Below, in pieces: positions 22,621-30,833 of a stretch of DNA of 39,105 nt. The translations under genes were made by a program, and so were the position numbers. A model generated the notes under the pieces. It was given only the letters and a program-made list of their open reading frames with translations. It had not been told where the DNA came from and did not search any database. Within the stretch, counting starts at the first letter, position 1, and the number at the start of each line of letters is the position of its first letter. This stretch comes from Candidatus Polarisedimenticola svalbardensis (GTDB lineage: Bacteria > Acidobacteriota > Polarisedimenticolia > Polarisedimenticolales > Polarisedimenticolaceae), in the NCBI GenBank assembly GCA_014764515.1, contig JACXWD010000028.1:1-39105 (forward strand). Reading direction: 5' to 3'.

Positions 22621-24450
22621 ATGGACTACCGGGAACGGTTTGAGATAAAGGATTACCGCAACGAGCGTATGCTCGGTGGCCGGATCGGTCTGATGCATGT
22701 CGGAGTGATTGTGCTCCTGGTCTTCTTTTCCCTGAATTTCTGGTATCTCCAGGTCGTCCGAGGCGACATCTACGCCAGGCTGGCGGAGAACAATCGCCTC
22801 AGGAGAGTCGTCCTGCCTCCGACCCGCGGCGTGATCAGGGACCGGGCCGGCCGGGTGGTCGCCTCCACCCGCCCGTCCCTCAACCTGGTCCTCACCCGGG
22901 AATCCAGGGGAGACGTGGATATTCAGCTCCGGCGACTGGCGCCGATACTCGGGGTCCCGTATGTGGAGCTGAAAGAACGGCACAACAGGATGCGGGGAAG
23001 GCCTTTGTTCGAGCCGATGGTCCTCAAGGTGGATGTCAGCATGGACATCCTGGCCAGGGTCGAATCCCGGCGGGAGAAGTTCCCGTCGGTGGAGGTCCGC
23101 CAGATCGCCAGGCGGAGTTACCCGGAAGGTGACGTGGTCTCCCATCCTCTGGGCTACGTCGGCGAGGTCAGCTTCGCCCAGCTCACTTCCGGCGGTGAGG
23201 GCCCGGGCCTTGCCAGCGGGGATATCGTTGGGAAGGCAGGGGTGGAAAAAGGCAAGGACGATCTGCTTCGGGGTGAACGGGGGCTGGAGTTCGTATCGGT
23301 CAACAACCTGGGGCGGAGGATCGGTGAGGGTCGTATCGACCGGCTCGCCGTGAGCGGCGGCGACCTGGGCGTAACCGTGGACCTGGATCTGCAGCGCACA
23401 CTCATGGAAGCGTTCGGCGACGAAGTCGGAGGCGCCGTGTTCATGGATCCCCGGACCGGTGAGATCCTGGCCATGGGTTCCACGCCGAGCTACGATCCGA
23501 ACGATTTTGCCGACGGCATCAGCCGTGAAGTCTGGCAGTCGATCCAGTCCGACCCGCGCCGGCCGATGCATAACCGGGCCATCGCCAGCTTCTACGCCCC
23601 TGGTTCGACCTTCAAGGTCCTGGTGGCCATCGCCGGCCTGGAGTCGGGAGCGATCTCACCGTCGGAACGGGTTTTCTGCAACGGATCCACCCGGATTTAC
23701 GGCAGCACACGCCTGTGCTGGAAGCGGGGCGGCCACGGCTGGGTCGATCTGAGGCTGGCCCTGGCCCATTCCTGCAACGTTTACTTCTACAAGGCCGGCC
23801 AGAAGATGGGGATCGAAGCGATCCATAAATACGGTGCGATGTTCAATCTCGGAAAACCGCGAGGTCTGGACATCCCGGGGGAGGCCGGCGGCATCCTGCC
23901 TTCCGACGCCTGGAAGCGGAAGGCCCGGGGAGAGCGGTGGTACCCGGGAGACACGATCTCCGTTGCCATCGGCCAGGGCCTTCTGGCGGTCACACCGCTG
24001 CAGATGGCCACCATGATGGCCGGTGTGGGGACCAAGGGTTCCCTGCCGTACCCGCGGTTGACCACCGATGGCGCGAGGGAACCGTCGGAGCTTCAGATTT
24101 CCCAACGCACCTTCGACCTGATTCAGGAAGCACTGGCCGATGTGGTGACCGAGGGCACCGCACGCCGGGCGCAGGTGGAGGGCTATACGGTGGCGGGTAA
24201 AACCGGCACTGCCCAGGTCTACAAGATGTCGGCAGGGATCGACGCCGACAAGATGGACAAGGCGACCCGGGATCACGCCTGGTTCGCAGGGTACGCGCCG
24301 GCGGACAACCCGCGGATCGCGTTCGCAGTGGTGGTGGAGCACGGGGGGCACGGCGGCACCACCGCGGCGCCGATCGCCCGCAAGGTTCTGAAGGAGTTCT
24401 TCGTCAAGGAGAAAACAGGGAGCGGGTCGTATGCGACGGCTTCTCGATAG
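22621..24450 (+). CDS. mrdA: Penicillin-binding protein 2 (elongasome transpeptidase)
   Basis: This 609-residue class B PBP has a membrane helix (about 24-42), a dimerisation domain (about 50-240, including PPTRGVIRDRAGRVVASTRPS), and a transpeptidase domain. The three penicillin-binding motifs are complete: S329-T-F-K332, S384-C-N386 and K527-T-G529. It cross-links sidewall peptidoglycan in complex with RodA and is activated by MreC. The ATG at 22621 lacks a strong ribosome-binding site and follows mreD by 9 bp, so it may depend on coupling. The end overlaps rodA by 20 bp. Confidence 0.97.
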   Translation: MDYRERFEIKDYRNERMLGGRIGLMHVGVIVLLVFFSLNFWYLQVVRGDIYARLAENNRLRRVVLPPTRGVIRDRAGRVVASTRPSLNLVLTRESRGDVDIQLRRLAPILGVPYVELKERHNRMRGRPLFEPMVLKVDVSMDILARVESRREKFPSVEVRQIARRSYPEGDVVSHPLGYVGEVSFAQLTSGGEGPGLASGDIVGKAGVEKGKDDLLRGERGLEFVSVNNLGRRIGEGRIDRLAVSGGDLGVTVDLDLQRTLMEAFGDEVGGAVFMDPRTGEILAMGSTPSYDPNDFADGISREVWQSIQSDPRRPMHNRAIASFYAPGSTFKVLVAIAGLESGAISPSERVFCNGSTRIYGSTRLCWKRGGHGWVDLRLALAHSCNVYFYKAGQKMGIEAIHKYGAMFNLGKPRGLDIPGEAGGILPSDAWKRKARGERWYPGDTISVAIGQGLLAVTPLQMATMMAGVGTKGSLPYPRLTTDGAREPSELQISQRTFDLIQEALADVVTEGTARRAQVEGYTVAGKTGTAQVYKMSAGIDADKMDKATRDHAWFAGYAPADNPRIAFAVVVEHGGHGGTTAAPIARKVLKEFFVKEKTGSGSYATASR

Positions 24451-25516
24451 CCTCGATACGCCGACGATCTTCGCCGTGATGTCCCTGGCCGGCATCGGCA
24501 TCCTGGCCATCGCCTCGTCTACGGCGAAACAGCCTGGACGGGACGACCTCTGGAAGATGCAGCTGATCTGGATCCTCATCGCCAGCGTCGCTGCGGTGGT
24601 CGTGGTTCTGGTCGATTACCACGTCTGGGCCGGGATCGGGATGCTCCTCCACGGCGCCGTGGTCGCCCTGCTTGTGCTGGTGCTGTTCTACGGAAGAGAG
24701 ATCGGCGGGAACAAATCCTGGCTGGTATTCGGCCCTTTGCGATTGCAGCCCTCGGAACTGGCCAAATGGACTACCTGCCTGGTGGTGGCAGGCTACCTGG
24801 CCCACCGCCACAAGGAGACGCTGGGGCTGCGGGAAATTCTGGAACTGGGAGTGCTGGTCGGCGTACCGATGGGGTTGATCGTGTTGCAGCCCGATTACGG
24901 AACCGCCCTGATCTTCGTCCCGATCTTTCTGGCGGCGATCTGGCTCGGCGGCTTGCGCTGGAAGGTGATTACCGCAGTGCTGGTGATCGGCCTCGCTCTG
25001 GCGCCGGTGGTTTGGACCCAGCTCAAGCCATACCAGCAGAACCGCATCCTGACGGTCTTCGACCAGGAGCGGGACCCGTCCGGCGTCGGCTACCAGGTGC
25101 GACAATCGAAAATCGCCATCGGCTCCGGCGGATTGACCGGGAAAGGTCTGTTCGGTGGTACCCAGAGCCAGCTGAACTACCTGCCGGCCCAGCACACCGA
25201 CTTCATCCTGGCGGTGATCGCCGAGGAACTGGGGTTCCTGGGAGGCGCCGGGGTACTTGGATTGTTCTATTTCCTTATGTTCAGGGGGTTTGCGGCAGCC
25301 CGCACCGCCCAGGACCGCCTGGGAACCTACCTCTGCCTTTTGGTGGTGTCCTGGATCACCGGGCAGGTTGCGATCAACGTCGGCATGGTGCTGGGGCTCC
25401 TTCCAACCATCGGAGTTCCGCTTCCGCTGCTATCCTACGGAGGTTCCGCCCTGGTCGCCGTCATCTGCGGTATCGGCCTGGTGGTCAACGTCCGGACCCG
25501 CCGGTTCGTCAATTGA
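24431..25516 (+). CDS. rodA: Peptidoglycan glycosyltransferase RodA (SEDS family)
   Basis: The 361-residue polytopic protein (about ten helices) has the SEDS signatures: GGNKSWLVFGPLRLQPSELAKW (about 98-120), QPDYGTALIF, VGYQVRQSKIAIGSGGLTGKG, LPAQHTDFILAVIAEELGF, and the C-terminal GVPLPLLSYGGSAL. The aspartate in the HTDF region corresponds to the essential SEDS residue. RodA polymerises glycan strands with PBP2, encoded immediately upstream and overlapping. The start ATG lies inside mrdA, typical for stoichiometric expression. Confidence 0.97.
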   Translation: MRRLLDSLDTPTIFAVMSLAGIGILAIASSTAKQPGRDDLWKMQLIWILIASVAAVVVVLVDYHVWAGIGMLLHGAVVALLVLVLFYGREIGGNKSWLVFGPLRLQPSELAKWTTCLVVAGYLAHRHKETLGLREILELGVLVGVPMGLIVLQPDYGTALIFVPIFLAAIWLGGLRWKVITAVLVIGLALAPVVWTQLKPYQQNRILTVFDQERDPSGVGYQVRQSKIAIGSGGLTGKGLFGGTQSQLNYLPAQHTDFILAVIAEELGFLGGAGVLGLFYFLMFRGFAAARTAQDRLGTYLCLLVVSWITGQVAINVGMVLGLLPTIGVPLPLLSYGGSALVAVICGIGLVVNVRTRRFVN

Positions 25517-25553
25517 AGGGGAGCGCCGGCAGGTTTACGGGAAGGTGGAGACG

Positions 25554-28229
25554 ATGTTTGATCTTTATGCCGACCTGCTGCCGCAGGTCCAGAAGCCGTT
25601 CCGCTATGTGGGTGGGGAGTGGAACGAGATAGTCAAGGAGCCGGGGTCGACCGAACTGACCTTCGCCCTGGCTTTTCCCGACATCTACGAGATCGGGATG
25701 TCCCACCTCGGGTTTCGGATCCTGTATTCACTGATCAACAGCCGGTCGGACACGGCGGCGGAACGCGTGTTCTGTCCCTGGCCCGACATGGCGGATCTGC
25801 TCCGGGAGCACAAGCGCCCCCTGGCGACCCTGGAGACCTGTACACCTCTTGGCGACCTGGATGTGGTCGGTTTCTCCCTGCAGTACGAAATGACGTTCAC
25901 CAACGTCCTGGAGATGATGGACCTGGCCGGGATCCCGATCCGCGGGAGGGACAGGCGGGACCAGGATCCGCTCATCGCGGTGGGTGGCCCTGTTGTGTTC
26001 AACGTGGAGCCGTTGGCCGACTTCGTCGACCTGGTCTTCGTCGGGGATGCGGAAGAACTGGTTCCGGAGTTTCTCGATCGACTGGGTGAGCTGAAGAAAG
26101 CAGGAGCCGGCCGGGCGGAGAAGATTCGCCAACTGGCCCAAATCGAGGGGATCTACGCGCCGGCACTCTACGACGCCGTAGAGGACGGGAAGACAGGACG
26201 GCTGATCCCGGTGACCAGGGGTGAGGCGCCTGCCAGTGTGCGCCGCCGCATCCTCATGGATCTGGACGATGTGCCGTTCCCGGACAACATCATCGTGCCT
26301 CACGGCGAGATCGTTCACGACCGGGTCTCCGTGGAGATAATGCGAGGCTGTCCGGTGGGATGCCGGTTCTGCCAGGCCGGATACATTTACCGCCCGACCC
26401 GGGAGAGGGATCCCAATTCGGTGCGGGACACGGTGATCCGGTCGGTGCGCGCCACCGGTTACGACAAGTTCTCGCTGTCCTCTCTGAACACCGGCGAGTA
26501 CGGCGCCATTCAGCCGGTCATGATCGACCTGATGAACCGGTTCGAGCCGGAGAAGGTATCGGTCTCGTTGTCTTCCATGCATGCCTCCACCATGACCGAG
26601 GATCTGGCCCGTGAAGTCCGGCGTGTCCGGAAGTCCGGGTTCACCATCGCCCCCGAGGCCGGAACCCAGCGCCTCCGGAACGTCATCAACAAGAACCTGG
26701 AGGAGGACCAGATCCTCAAGGCGTGCCGCCTGGCCTTCGAAGCGGGCTGGGAGCAGATCAAGCTGTATTTCATGCTGGGACTGCCGACGGAAACCGACGA
26801 AGACGTGGATGGAATCGTCGATCTGGCCCACAAGATCCTGGACCTGGGCCGGAAGACGGCGCCTCGCAGGAAGAAGGTGGAAGTCACGCTTTCGGCGTCG
26901 TCGTTCATCCCGAAGCCGGTTACCCCGTTTCAGTGGGCCGGGATGGACCGGATCGAGAACCTCTATCGCAAACAGGAGCGCATTGCCGGGAAGGTCCGGC
27001 GGGGGGTTCGGTTCAAGCATCATGAATGTGAGACCAGCTTCTACGAGGGCGTGTTCTCACGAGGGGACAGGGGCCTGGCCGATGTCCTTGAGACCGCCTG
27101 GCGCAACGGCGCCCGGTTCGACGGCTGGTCAGAACACTTCAATCAGGAAACCTGGGCTGAGGCGTTCAAGACGTGCGACACCGACCCCGAACGGTACGCC
27201 TATGGCGAATGGGAACCTGCCGACGCCCTTCCCTGGGACGTCATCGACTCCCAGGTCAACAGGAAATGGCTGGAGTTGGACTGGAAGCGCTCCCTGAAGG
27301 TGGAAAACACCTTGACGGTCTGTGGTCCCACCGACTGCCACGGTTGTGCTCCTTTCGCCCGGGATTGTGTCAAGGGTGTAGTCTCGGAAACCACAGGACG
27401 TCCGCTGGACGGTTCCCTGCCTGTTCTGGGGACCGCCACCGCCGGGGCAGGCGCCGCCGCGCCGGCGAATCCGGCGGACGGCATCCGCATTCCGATGCCG
27501 CCCACGGCGGAAACCGAAGACGATCCGGCGGCGAGGTACCGCTATCGCATGCGGTTCACCAAGTCGGGACAGGCGGTTTTCCTGGGGCACCTCGATACGG
27601 TCCGGACCATGCTGCGCGCCCTGCGCCGGGCCGGCGTCGTACTGGCGTACTCCCAGGGCTTCAACCCCAAGCCGAAGGTCGGCTTCGGGCCGGCGTTGCC
27701 GGTAGGGACCTCGTCCGACGCCGAATATATGGATGTGGACTCCATGGATCGGCTGGAGCCCCAGGATATCCAGGCCGGGATCAACGCGGCTCTTCCCAGG
27801 GGGTTCCGCCTCACCGCTGTCCGGGAGATTTCCAGAGCTGTTCCGGCCCTGAGCGAAGCGATCTCGGCGGCCCGGTACCGGGTGGAGGTTCCGGAAGGCG
27901 ACCATACGGTGGAGGCCCAGGTGGACAACCTGATGGAGCGCCAGGATATCAAGGTGCGGCGGGAGCGGGGTGGCCGCGAAACCATCCTGGACCTGCACCA
28001 TGAACTGTTGGGGATCGTCCCCGGTGAGAACGGCGGAGTGCAGTTCACCCTGGCCGTGAACCGGCAGGGGGCGTCTCTCAAACCGGAGGAACTCCTCAAG
28101 GAGCTTTTCAGTAACGGGACGCGGGCACGGCTGACCCGTGAAGAACTTCTGGTGGAAGCAGGCGGGAAGAGAGTGAACCCGATGCTGGCCGCATCAGTGG
28201 CAGGACATGAAAAGCGAACTGTTTGTTAG
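25554..28229 (+). CDS. TIGR03960-type radical SAM protein fused to DUF2344 (TIGR03936)
   Basis: The 891-residue protein has an N-terminal B12-binding-like region (about 1-200), a radical SAM domain with the cluster motif C266-x3-C270-x2-C273 (RGCPVGCRFCQAGY), a C-terminal extension with a Cys-rich knot (CGPTDCHGC and further C, about 589-604), and a DUF2344 domain from about 660 (RYRMRFTKSGQAVFLGHLDTVRTMLRALRRAG and YSQGFNPKPKVGFG). Fusion of these two parts is known in several phyla, often beside rng; a role in RNA or ribosome modification is commonly supposed but I know of no proof. The ATG at 25554 follows AAGGTGGAG. The end overlaps rng by 23 bp, supporting a functional link with RNase G. 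Confidence 0.93.
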   Translation: MFDLYADLLPQVQKPFRYVGGEWNEIVKEPGSTELTFALAFPDIYEIGMSHLGFRILYSLINSRSDTAAERVFCPWPDMADLLREHKRPLATLETCTPLGDLDVVGFSLQYEMTFTNVLEMMDLAGIPIRGRDRRDQDPLIAVGGPVVFNVEPLADFVDLVFVGDAEELVPEFLDRLGELKKAGAGRAEKIRQLAQIEGIYAPALYDAVEDGKTGRLIPVTRGEAPASVRRRILMDLDDVPFPDNIIVPHGEIVHDRVSVEIMRGCPVGCRFCQAGYIYRPTRERDPNSVRDTVIRSVRATGYDKFSLSSLNTGEYGAIQPVMIDLMNRFEPEKVSVSLSSMHASTMTEDLAREVRRVRKSGFTIAPEAGTQRLRNVINKNLEEDQILKACRLAFEAGWEQIKLYFMLGLPTETDEDVDGIVDLAHKILDLGRKTAPRRKKVEVTLSASSFIPKPVTPFQWAGMDRIENLYRKQERIAGKVRRGVRFKHHECETSFYEGVFSRGDRGLADVLETAWRNGARFDGWSEHFNQETWAEAFKTCDTDPERYAYGEWEPADALPWDVIDSQVNRKWLELDWKRSLKVENTLTVCGPTDCHGCAPFARDCVKGVVSETTGRPLDGSLPVLGTATAGAGAAAPANPADGIRIPMPPTAETEDDPAARYRYRMRFTKSGQAVFLGHLDTVRTMLRALRRAGVVLAYSQGFNPKPKVGFGPALPVGTSSDAEYMDVDSMDRLEPQDIQAGINAALPRGFRLTAVREISRAVPALSEAISAARYRVEVPEGDHTVEAQVDNLMERQDIKVRRERGGRETILDLHHELLGIVPGENGGVQFTLAVNRQGASLKPEELLKELFSNGTRARLTREELLVEAGGKRVNPMLAASVAGHEKRTVC

Positions 28230-29724
28230 CCGGTTTGCCGGCCGGACCTGGTCGGTGCTCCGGGAAGCGGGAGAAGCGGTAGAGCTCCGGGTGGACGACG
28301 GTCAGCCCGAAGGACTGGTCGGGCGGCTGGTCAAGGGCCGGGTTACCAAGGTCCTGCCCGGTATCCAGTCCGCCTTTCTCGATATCGGCCTGGACCGGGA
28401 CGCGTTCCTCCATGTGGCCGACCTGCTGTTGCCGGGAGAAACCGGTTCGGTCGATCCGGCGGGTAACGAGGACCTGGCAGACCTTCAGGCCGTAAGGACC
28501 GTTCTTCGCAGGCGAGACCGGGGCCAGGCGCCTATCCAGGATCGTCTCAAGGCCGGGAGAGAGCTCCTGGTGCAGATCGAACGGGACGCCATGGGTTCCA
28601 AGGGCGCCAGGGTGAGCTGCCACATCACCTTGCCGGGTCGCTACCTGGTGTACCTGCCCCAGACCAGCATCCGGGCCGTTTCAAGGCGGATCCGTGACCC
28701 AGGGGAGCGGGAGCGGCTCGGCGCCATTGTGAAAGCTCTGCCCCAGTCCGGGGGGTTCATCGTCCGCACGGCTGGAGCCGGCGCCGGGGAGGAGGCGTTC
28801 CAGGCCGATGCCGAATGGCTGGCAGGGACCTGGAAAGAAGTCCTGGAACAGACCGATCGCACCGCGGCGCCGGCCACGATCCACCAGGAACTGGACATGT
28901 TGCTGACGCTGCTGCGCTCTGCGCCTCGGGACGGCTTTGAAACGATCTGGGTAGACCGGGAGACCGACTACCACCGTGCAGTGAACTATCTCAGGAACCT
29001 GGACCCGGCCATGGCGTCCAGGGTGCGCCTGCATGTGGGAGAGATGTCCCTGTTTGAAACCCACGACCTGGATGAGGAAATCGACCGGGCCATGCGACCC
29101 AGGGTCTGGATGAAGTCAGGCGGCTACCTGGTCATTGAACCTACGGAAGCGCTGGTGAGCATCGACGTCAATACCGGCAAGTACGTCGGGAAGAGCAGAC
29201 CTGAGGAGACGATCCTCAAAACCAACATGGAAGCGGCGGCGGTCATCGGCCGCCAATTGCGCTTGCGGGACCTGGGCGGCATCGTCGTCATCGATTTCAT
29301 TGATATGGAAAGCGAAGAGAACCGGCGCAAGGTCACCGAAGCCCTGGTCGCAGCGCTGAAGGCGGACCCGGCTCGAACCAAGGTTGGCGGTCTGGGAGAA
29401 TTCGGACTGCTCCAACTGACCCGGAAGCGGACCCGTTCCGGTTTCGCCAGACTGCTGACAAGGTCCTGCCCCAGGTGCTCCGGACTGGGCCGGGTGCGCA
29501 GACCCGAGACCGTGGCGGCTGAGGCGATCGAGGAGATCCAACGGATACGCGGTGGTTTCACCTCGGGGCGGTTCGTGGTGCGGGCCCACCCGGACGTGGC
29601 GGAGTCGATCCTGCTGGAACTGCAGTCCGGCACAGGACCTGTCAACAACCTGGTTCCCGACCGGATCGAAGTCCGGGAAGACGATTCGCTGAATCCCGAG
29701 GTCTACGAACTGGTCGCGTTCTGA
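28207..29724 (+). CDS. rng: Ribonuclease E/G family endoribonuclease
   Basis: The 505-residue protein has an S1-like RNA-binding domain near residues 37-125 (GRVTKVLPGIQSAFLDIGLDRDAFLH), the 5' sensor/RNase H-like region, and the catalytic DNase I-like part with D320 (SIDVNTGKYVG) and D363 (VVIDFIDME). The zinc-link cysteines C421 and C424 (CPRCSGLG) follow. The spacings 320-363-421 equal those of E. coli RNase E (303-346-404), so catalysis and zinc-link tetramerisation should be intact. The length and absence of a degradosome scaffold fit RNase G, which matures 16S rRNA and decays mRNA. Starts inside the end of the radical SAM gene; its 3' end overlaps the convergent thioesterase gene by 22 bp. 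Confidence 0.96.
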   Translation: MKSELFVSRFAGRTWSVLREAGEAVELRVDDGQPEGLVGRLVKGRVTKVLPGIQSAFLDIGLDRDAFLHVADLLLPGETGSVDPAGNEDLADLQAVRTVLRRRDRGQAPIQDRLKAGRELLVQIERDAMGSKGARVSCHITLPGRYLVYLPQTSIRAVSRRIRDPGERERLGAIVKALPQSGGFIVRTAGAGAGEEAFQADAEWLAGTWKEVLEQTDRTAAPATIHQELDMLLTLLRSAPRDGFETIWVDRETDYHRAVNYLRNLDPAMASRVRLHVGEMSLFETHDLDEEIDRAMRPRVWMKSGGYLVIEPTEALVSIDVNTGKYVGKSRPEETILKTNMEAAAVIGRQLRLRDLGGIVVIDFIDMESEENRRKVTEALVAALKADPARTKVGGLGEFGLLQLTRKRTRSGFARLLTRSCPRCSGLGRVRRPETVAAEAIEEIQRIRGGFTSGRFVVRAHPDVAESILLELQSGTGPVNNLVPDRIEVREDDSLNPEVYELVAF

Positions 29725-30185
29725 AGCCGGATCTTCCTGCGCTTCGTCGCCTCCTCGGCGCGACGTAACTCTTCATCATCCATCGCCAGCAGCCTGGGCA
29801 CCCTGCGGGGCCGGCCGTTATCGTCCACGGCAACCATGGTGACGTACGCACGTGTGGTCAGGGCTCGGGCGCCGCTGGCCGGATCCTCGGAGCGGACTTC
29901 CACCTCGGCTTCCATGGAAGATCCGAAAGCTGCGTTGATCCAACCGTTCAGGATCAGGATTTGTCCGGCCACCACAGGGTTTCGGAATTCCACCGTATCC
30001 ATGGAGATCGTCAGCACCTCCCCCCTGGCGTGCCGGATCGCCGCCACCGCGGCGCACTTGTCGATGAGGGCCAGAACCCGGCCGCCGAAAATTGAGCCGC
30101 GGTGGTTGGTGTCCTCAGGCAGGACTATTTCGGTCATGACCACACGGGATTCTTCGACCTGACGTTCCGGAGCTCGGCTGGGCAT
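29703..30185 (-). CDS. Acyl-CoA thioesterase, hotdog fold (YciA/BACH-like)
   Basis: The 160-residue protein shows the acyl-CoA thioesterase hotdog pattern: MTEIVLPEDTNHRGSIFGGRVLALIDKCAAVAA (17-49), where N27 and the GG turn and D42 are the catalytic-region residues, then TISMDTVEFRNPVVAGQIL (59-77) and TRAYVTMVAVDDNGRPR. These enzymes hydrolyse acyl-CoA to free acid and CoA. A basic C-terminal helix (DEELRRAEEATKRRKIRL) follows. ATG at 30185 with AGGAGG nine bases upstream on the minus strand. It diverges from fur; a TATAGT at 30212-30217 (minus strand) could be its -10, without a clear -35. The substrate chain length is unknown. Confidence 0.92.
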   Translation of the reverse strand: MPSRAPERQVEESRVVMTEIVLPEDTNHRGSIFGGRVLALIDKCAAVAAIRHARGEVLTISMDTVEFRNPVVAGQILILNGWINAAFGSSMEAEVEVRSEDPASGARALTTRAYVTMVAVDDNGRPRRVPRLLAMDDEELRRAEEATKRRKIRLQNATSS

Positions 30186-30300
30186 TATGGAAAACCTCCT
30201 GGATTTGGGGGACTATATCATCTGAAAAGTTCGCAAGTGGTTTCGGCTCAACACTTACCTAATTCGGTCTCTTCCGGTCCGTTATTCCATTTCCATCTTG

Positions 30301-30329
30301 TTGACGAAACAGTAGTTTGCGTCTAAATT
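30301..30329 (+). promoter_or_regulatory. Promoter of the fur-feo operon
   Basis: TTGACG (30301-30306), a 17-bp spacer and TAAATT (30324-30329) form a good promoter with a predicted start near 30336, in the middle of the Fur-box-like palindrome. Confidence 0.6.
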
Positions 30330-30344
30330 GAGAATCTGTCTCAA
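30328..30344. promoter_or_regulatory. Fur-box-like operator over the fur transcription start
   Basis: TTGAGAATCTGTCTCAA is a perfect inverted repeat in its outer six base pairs and close to the Fur consensus core TGAGAAT-N-ATTCTCA. It overlaps the end of the -10 box and the predicted start site, and ends just before the CTGGAG ribosome-binding site of fur. Iron-loaded Fur bound here would block its own operon, including feoB and feoA. Confidence 0.7.
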
Positions 30345-30357
30345 CTGGAGAACAGCC

Positions 30358-30828
30358 ATGTCTCCCCAGCTCGCCGCCATGACCGGAATTCTCAAGGACC
30401 GTGGGATCCGCCTGACCGCCGAGCGTCGGGCCATCCTGAAGGGCATCCACTCCTGTGGCGGGCATTTCGACGCCGATACGCTCCTCGATCATTTCCGCAG
30501 GCGGGGTGACCGGGTATCCCGGGCGACGATCTACCGTACCCTGGGCACTCTGGTTGAAATCGGTCTTCTGCGAAAGATTGAAATGGGGGACCGCCAGTCC
30601 CTGTACGAACCGGTAGAAGGCCGTGAGCATCACGAGCATATGATCTGCCTGCATTGCGGGGAGATCATCGAATTCGTAGAGCCGGAAATCGAGCGGCTCC
30701 AGGATGAGGTCTGCCGGCGAAGCGGATTCACGCCCCAGGATCATACGCTGCAGATTTATGGCATTTGTTACGCCTGTAACTGCGAGAACGTCGCAGGTGA
30801 ATCCGGAACAGCCGGGGCCGGGAGGTAG
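30358..30828 (+). CDS. fur: Fur family metal-dependent repressor
   Basis: The 156-residue protein has an N-terminal winged helix (GIRLTAERRAILKGI, then RVSRATIYRTLGTLVEIGLL as recognition region) and a C-terminal metal/dimerisation domain with H91-H92-E93-H94, C97-x2-C100 and C137-x2-C140, the structural zinc site. Its position ahead of feoB and a Fur-like box in its promoter argue for an iron-sensing Fur; PerR or Zur are less likely but cannot be excluded from sequence. ATG at 30358; an upstream TTG (30328) lies in the operator and is rejected. feoB begins 5 bp after its stop. Confidence 0.94.
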   Translation: MSPQLAAMTGILKDRGIRLTAERRAILKGIHSCGGHFDADTLLDHFRRRGDRVSRATIYRTLGTLVEIGLLRKIEMGDRQSLYEPVEGREHHEHMICLHCGEIIEFVEPEIERLQDEVCRRSGFTPQDHTLQIYGICYACNCENVAGESGTAGAGR

Positions 30829-30833
30829 GGCCC

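Noticed and set aside
21307-23571. 754-codon minus-strand open frame
   Set aside because: Antisense to mreC, mreD and mrdA. Its length comes from codon-position GC bias; no domains are seen.
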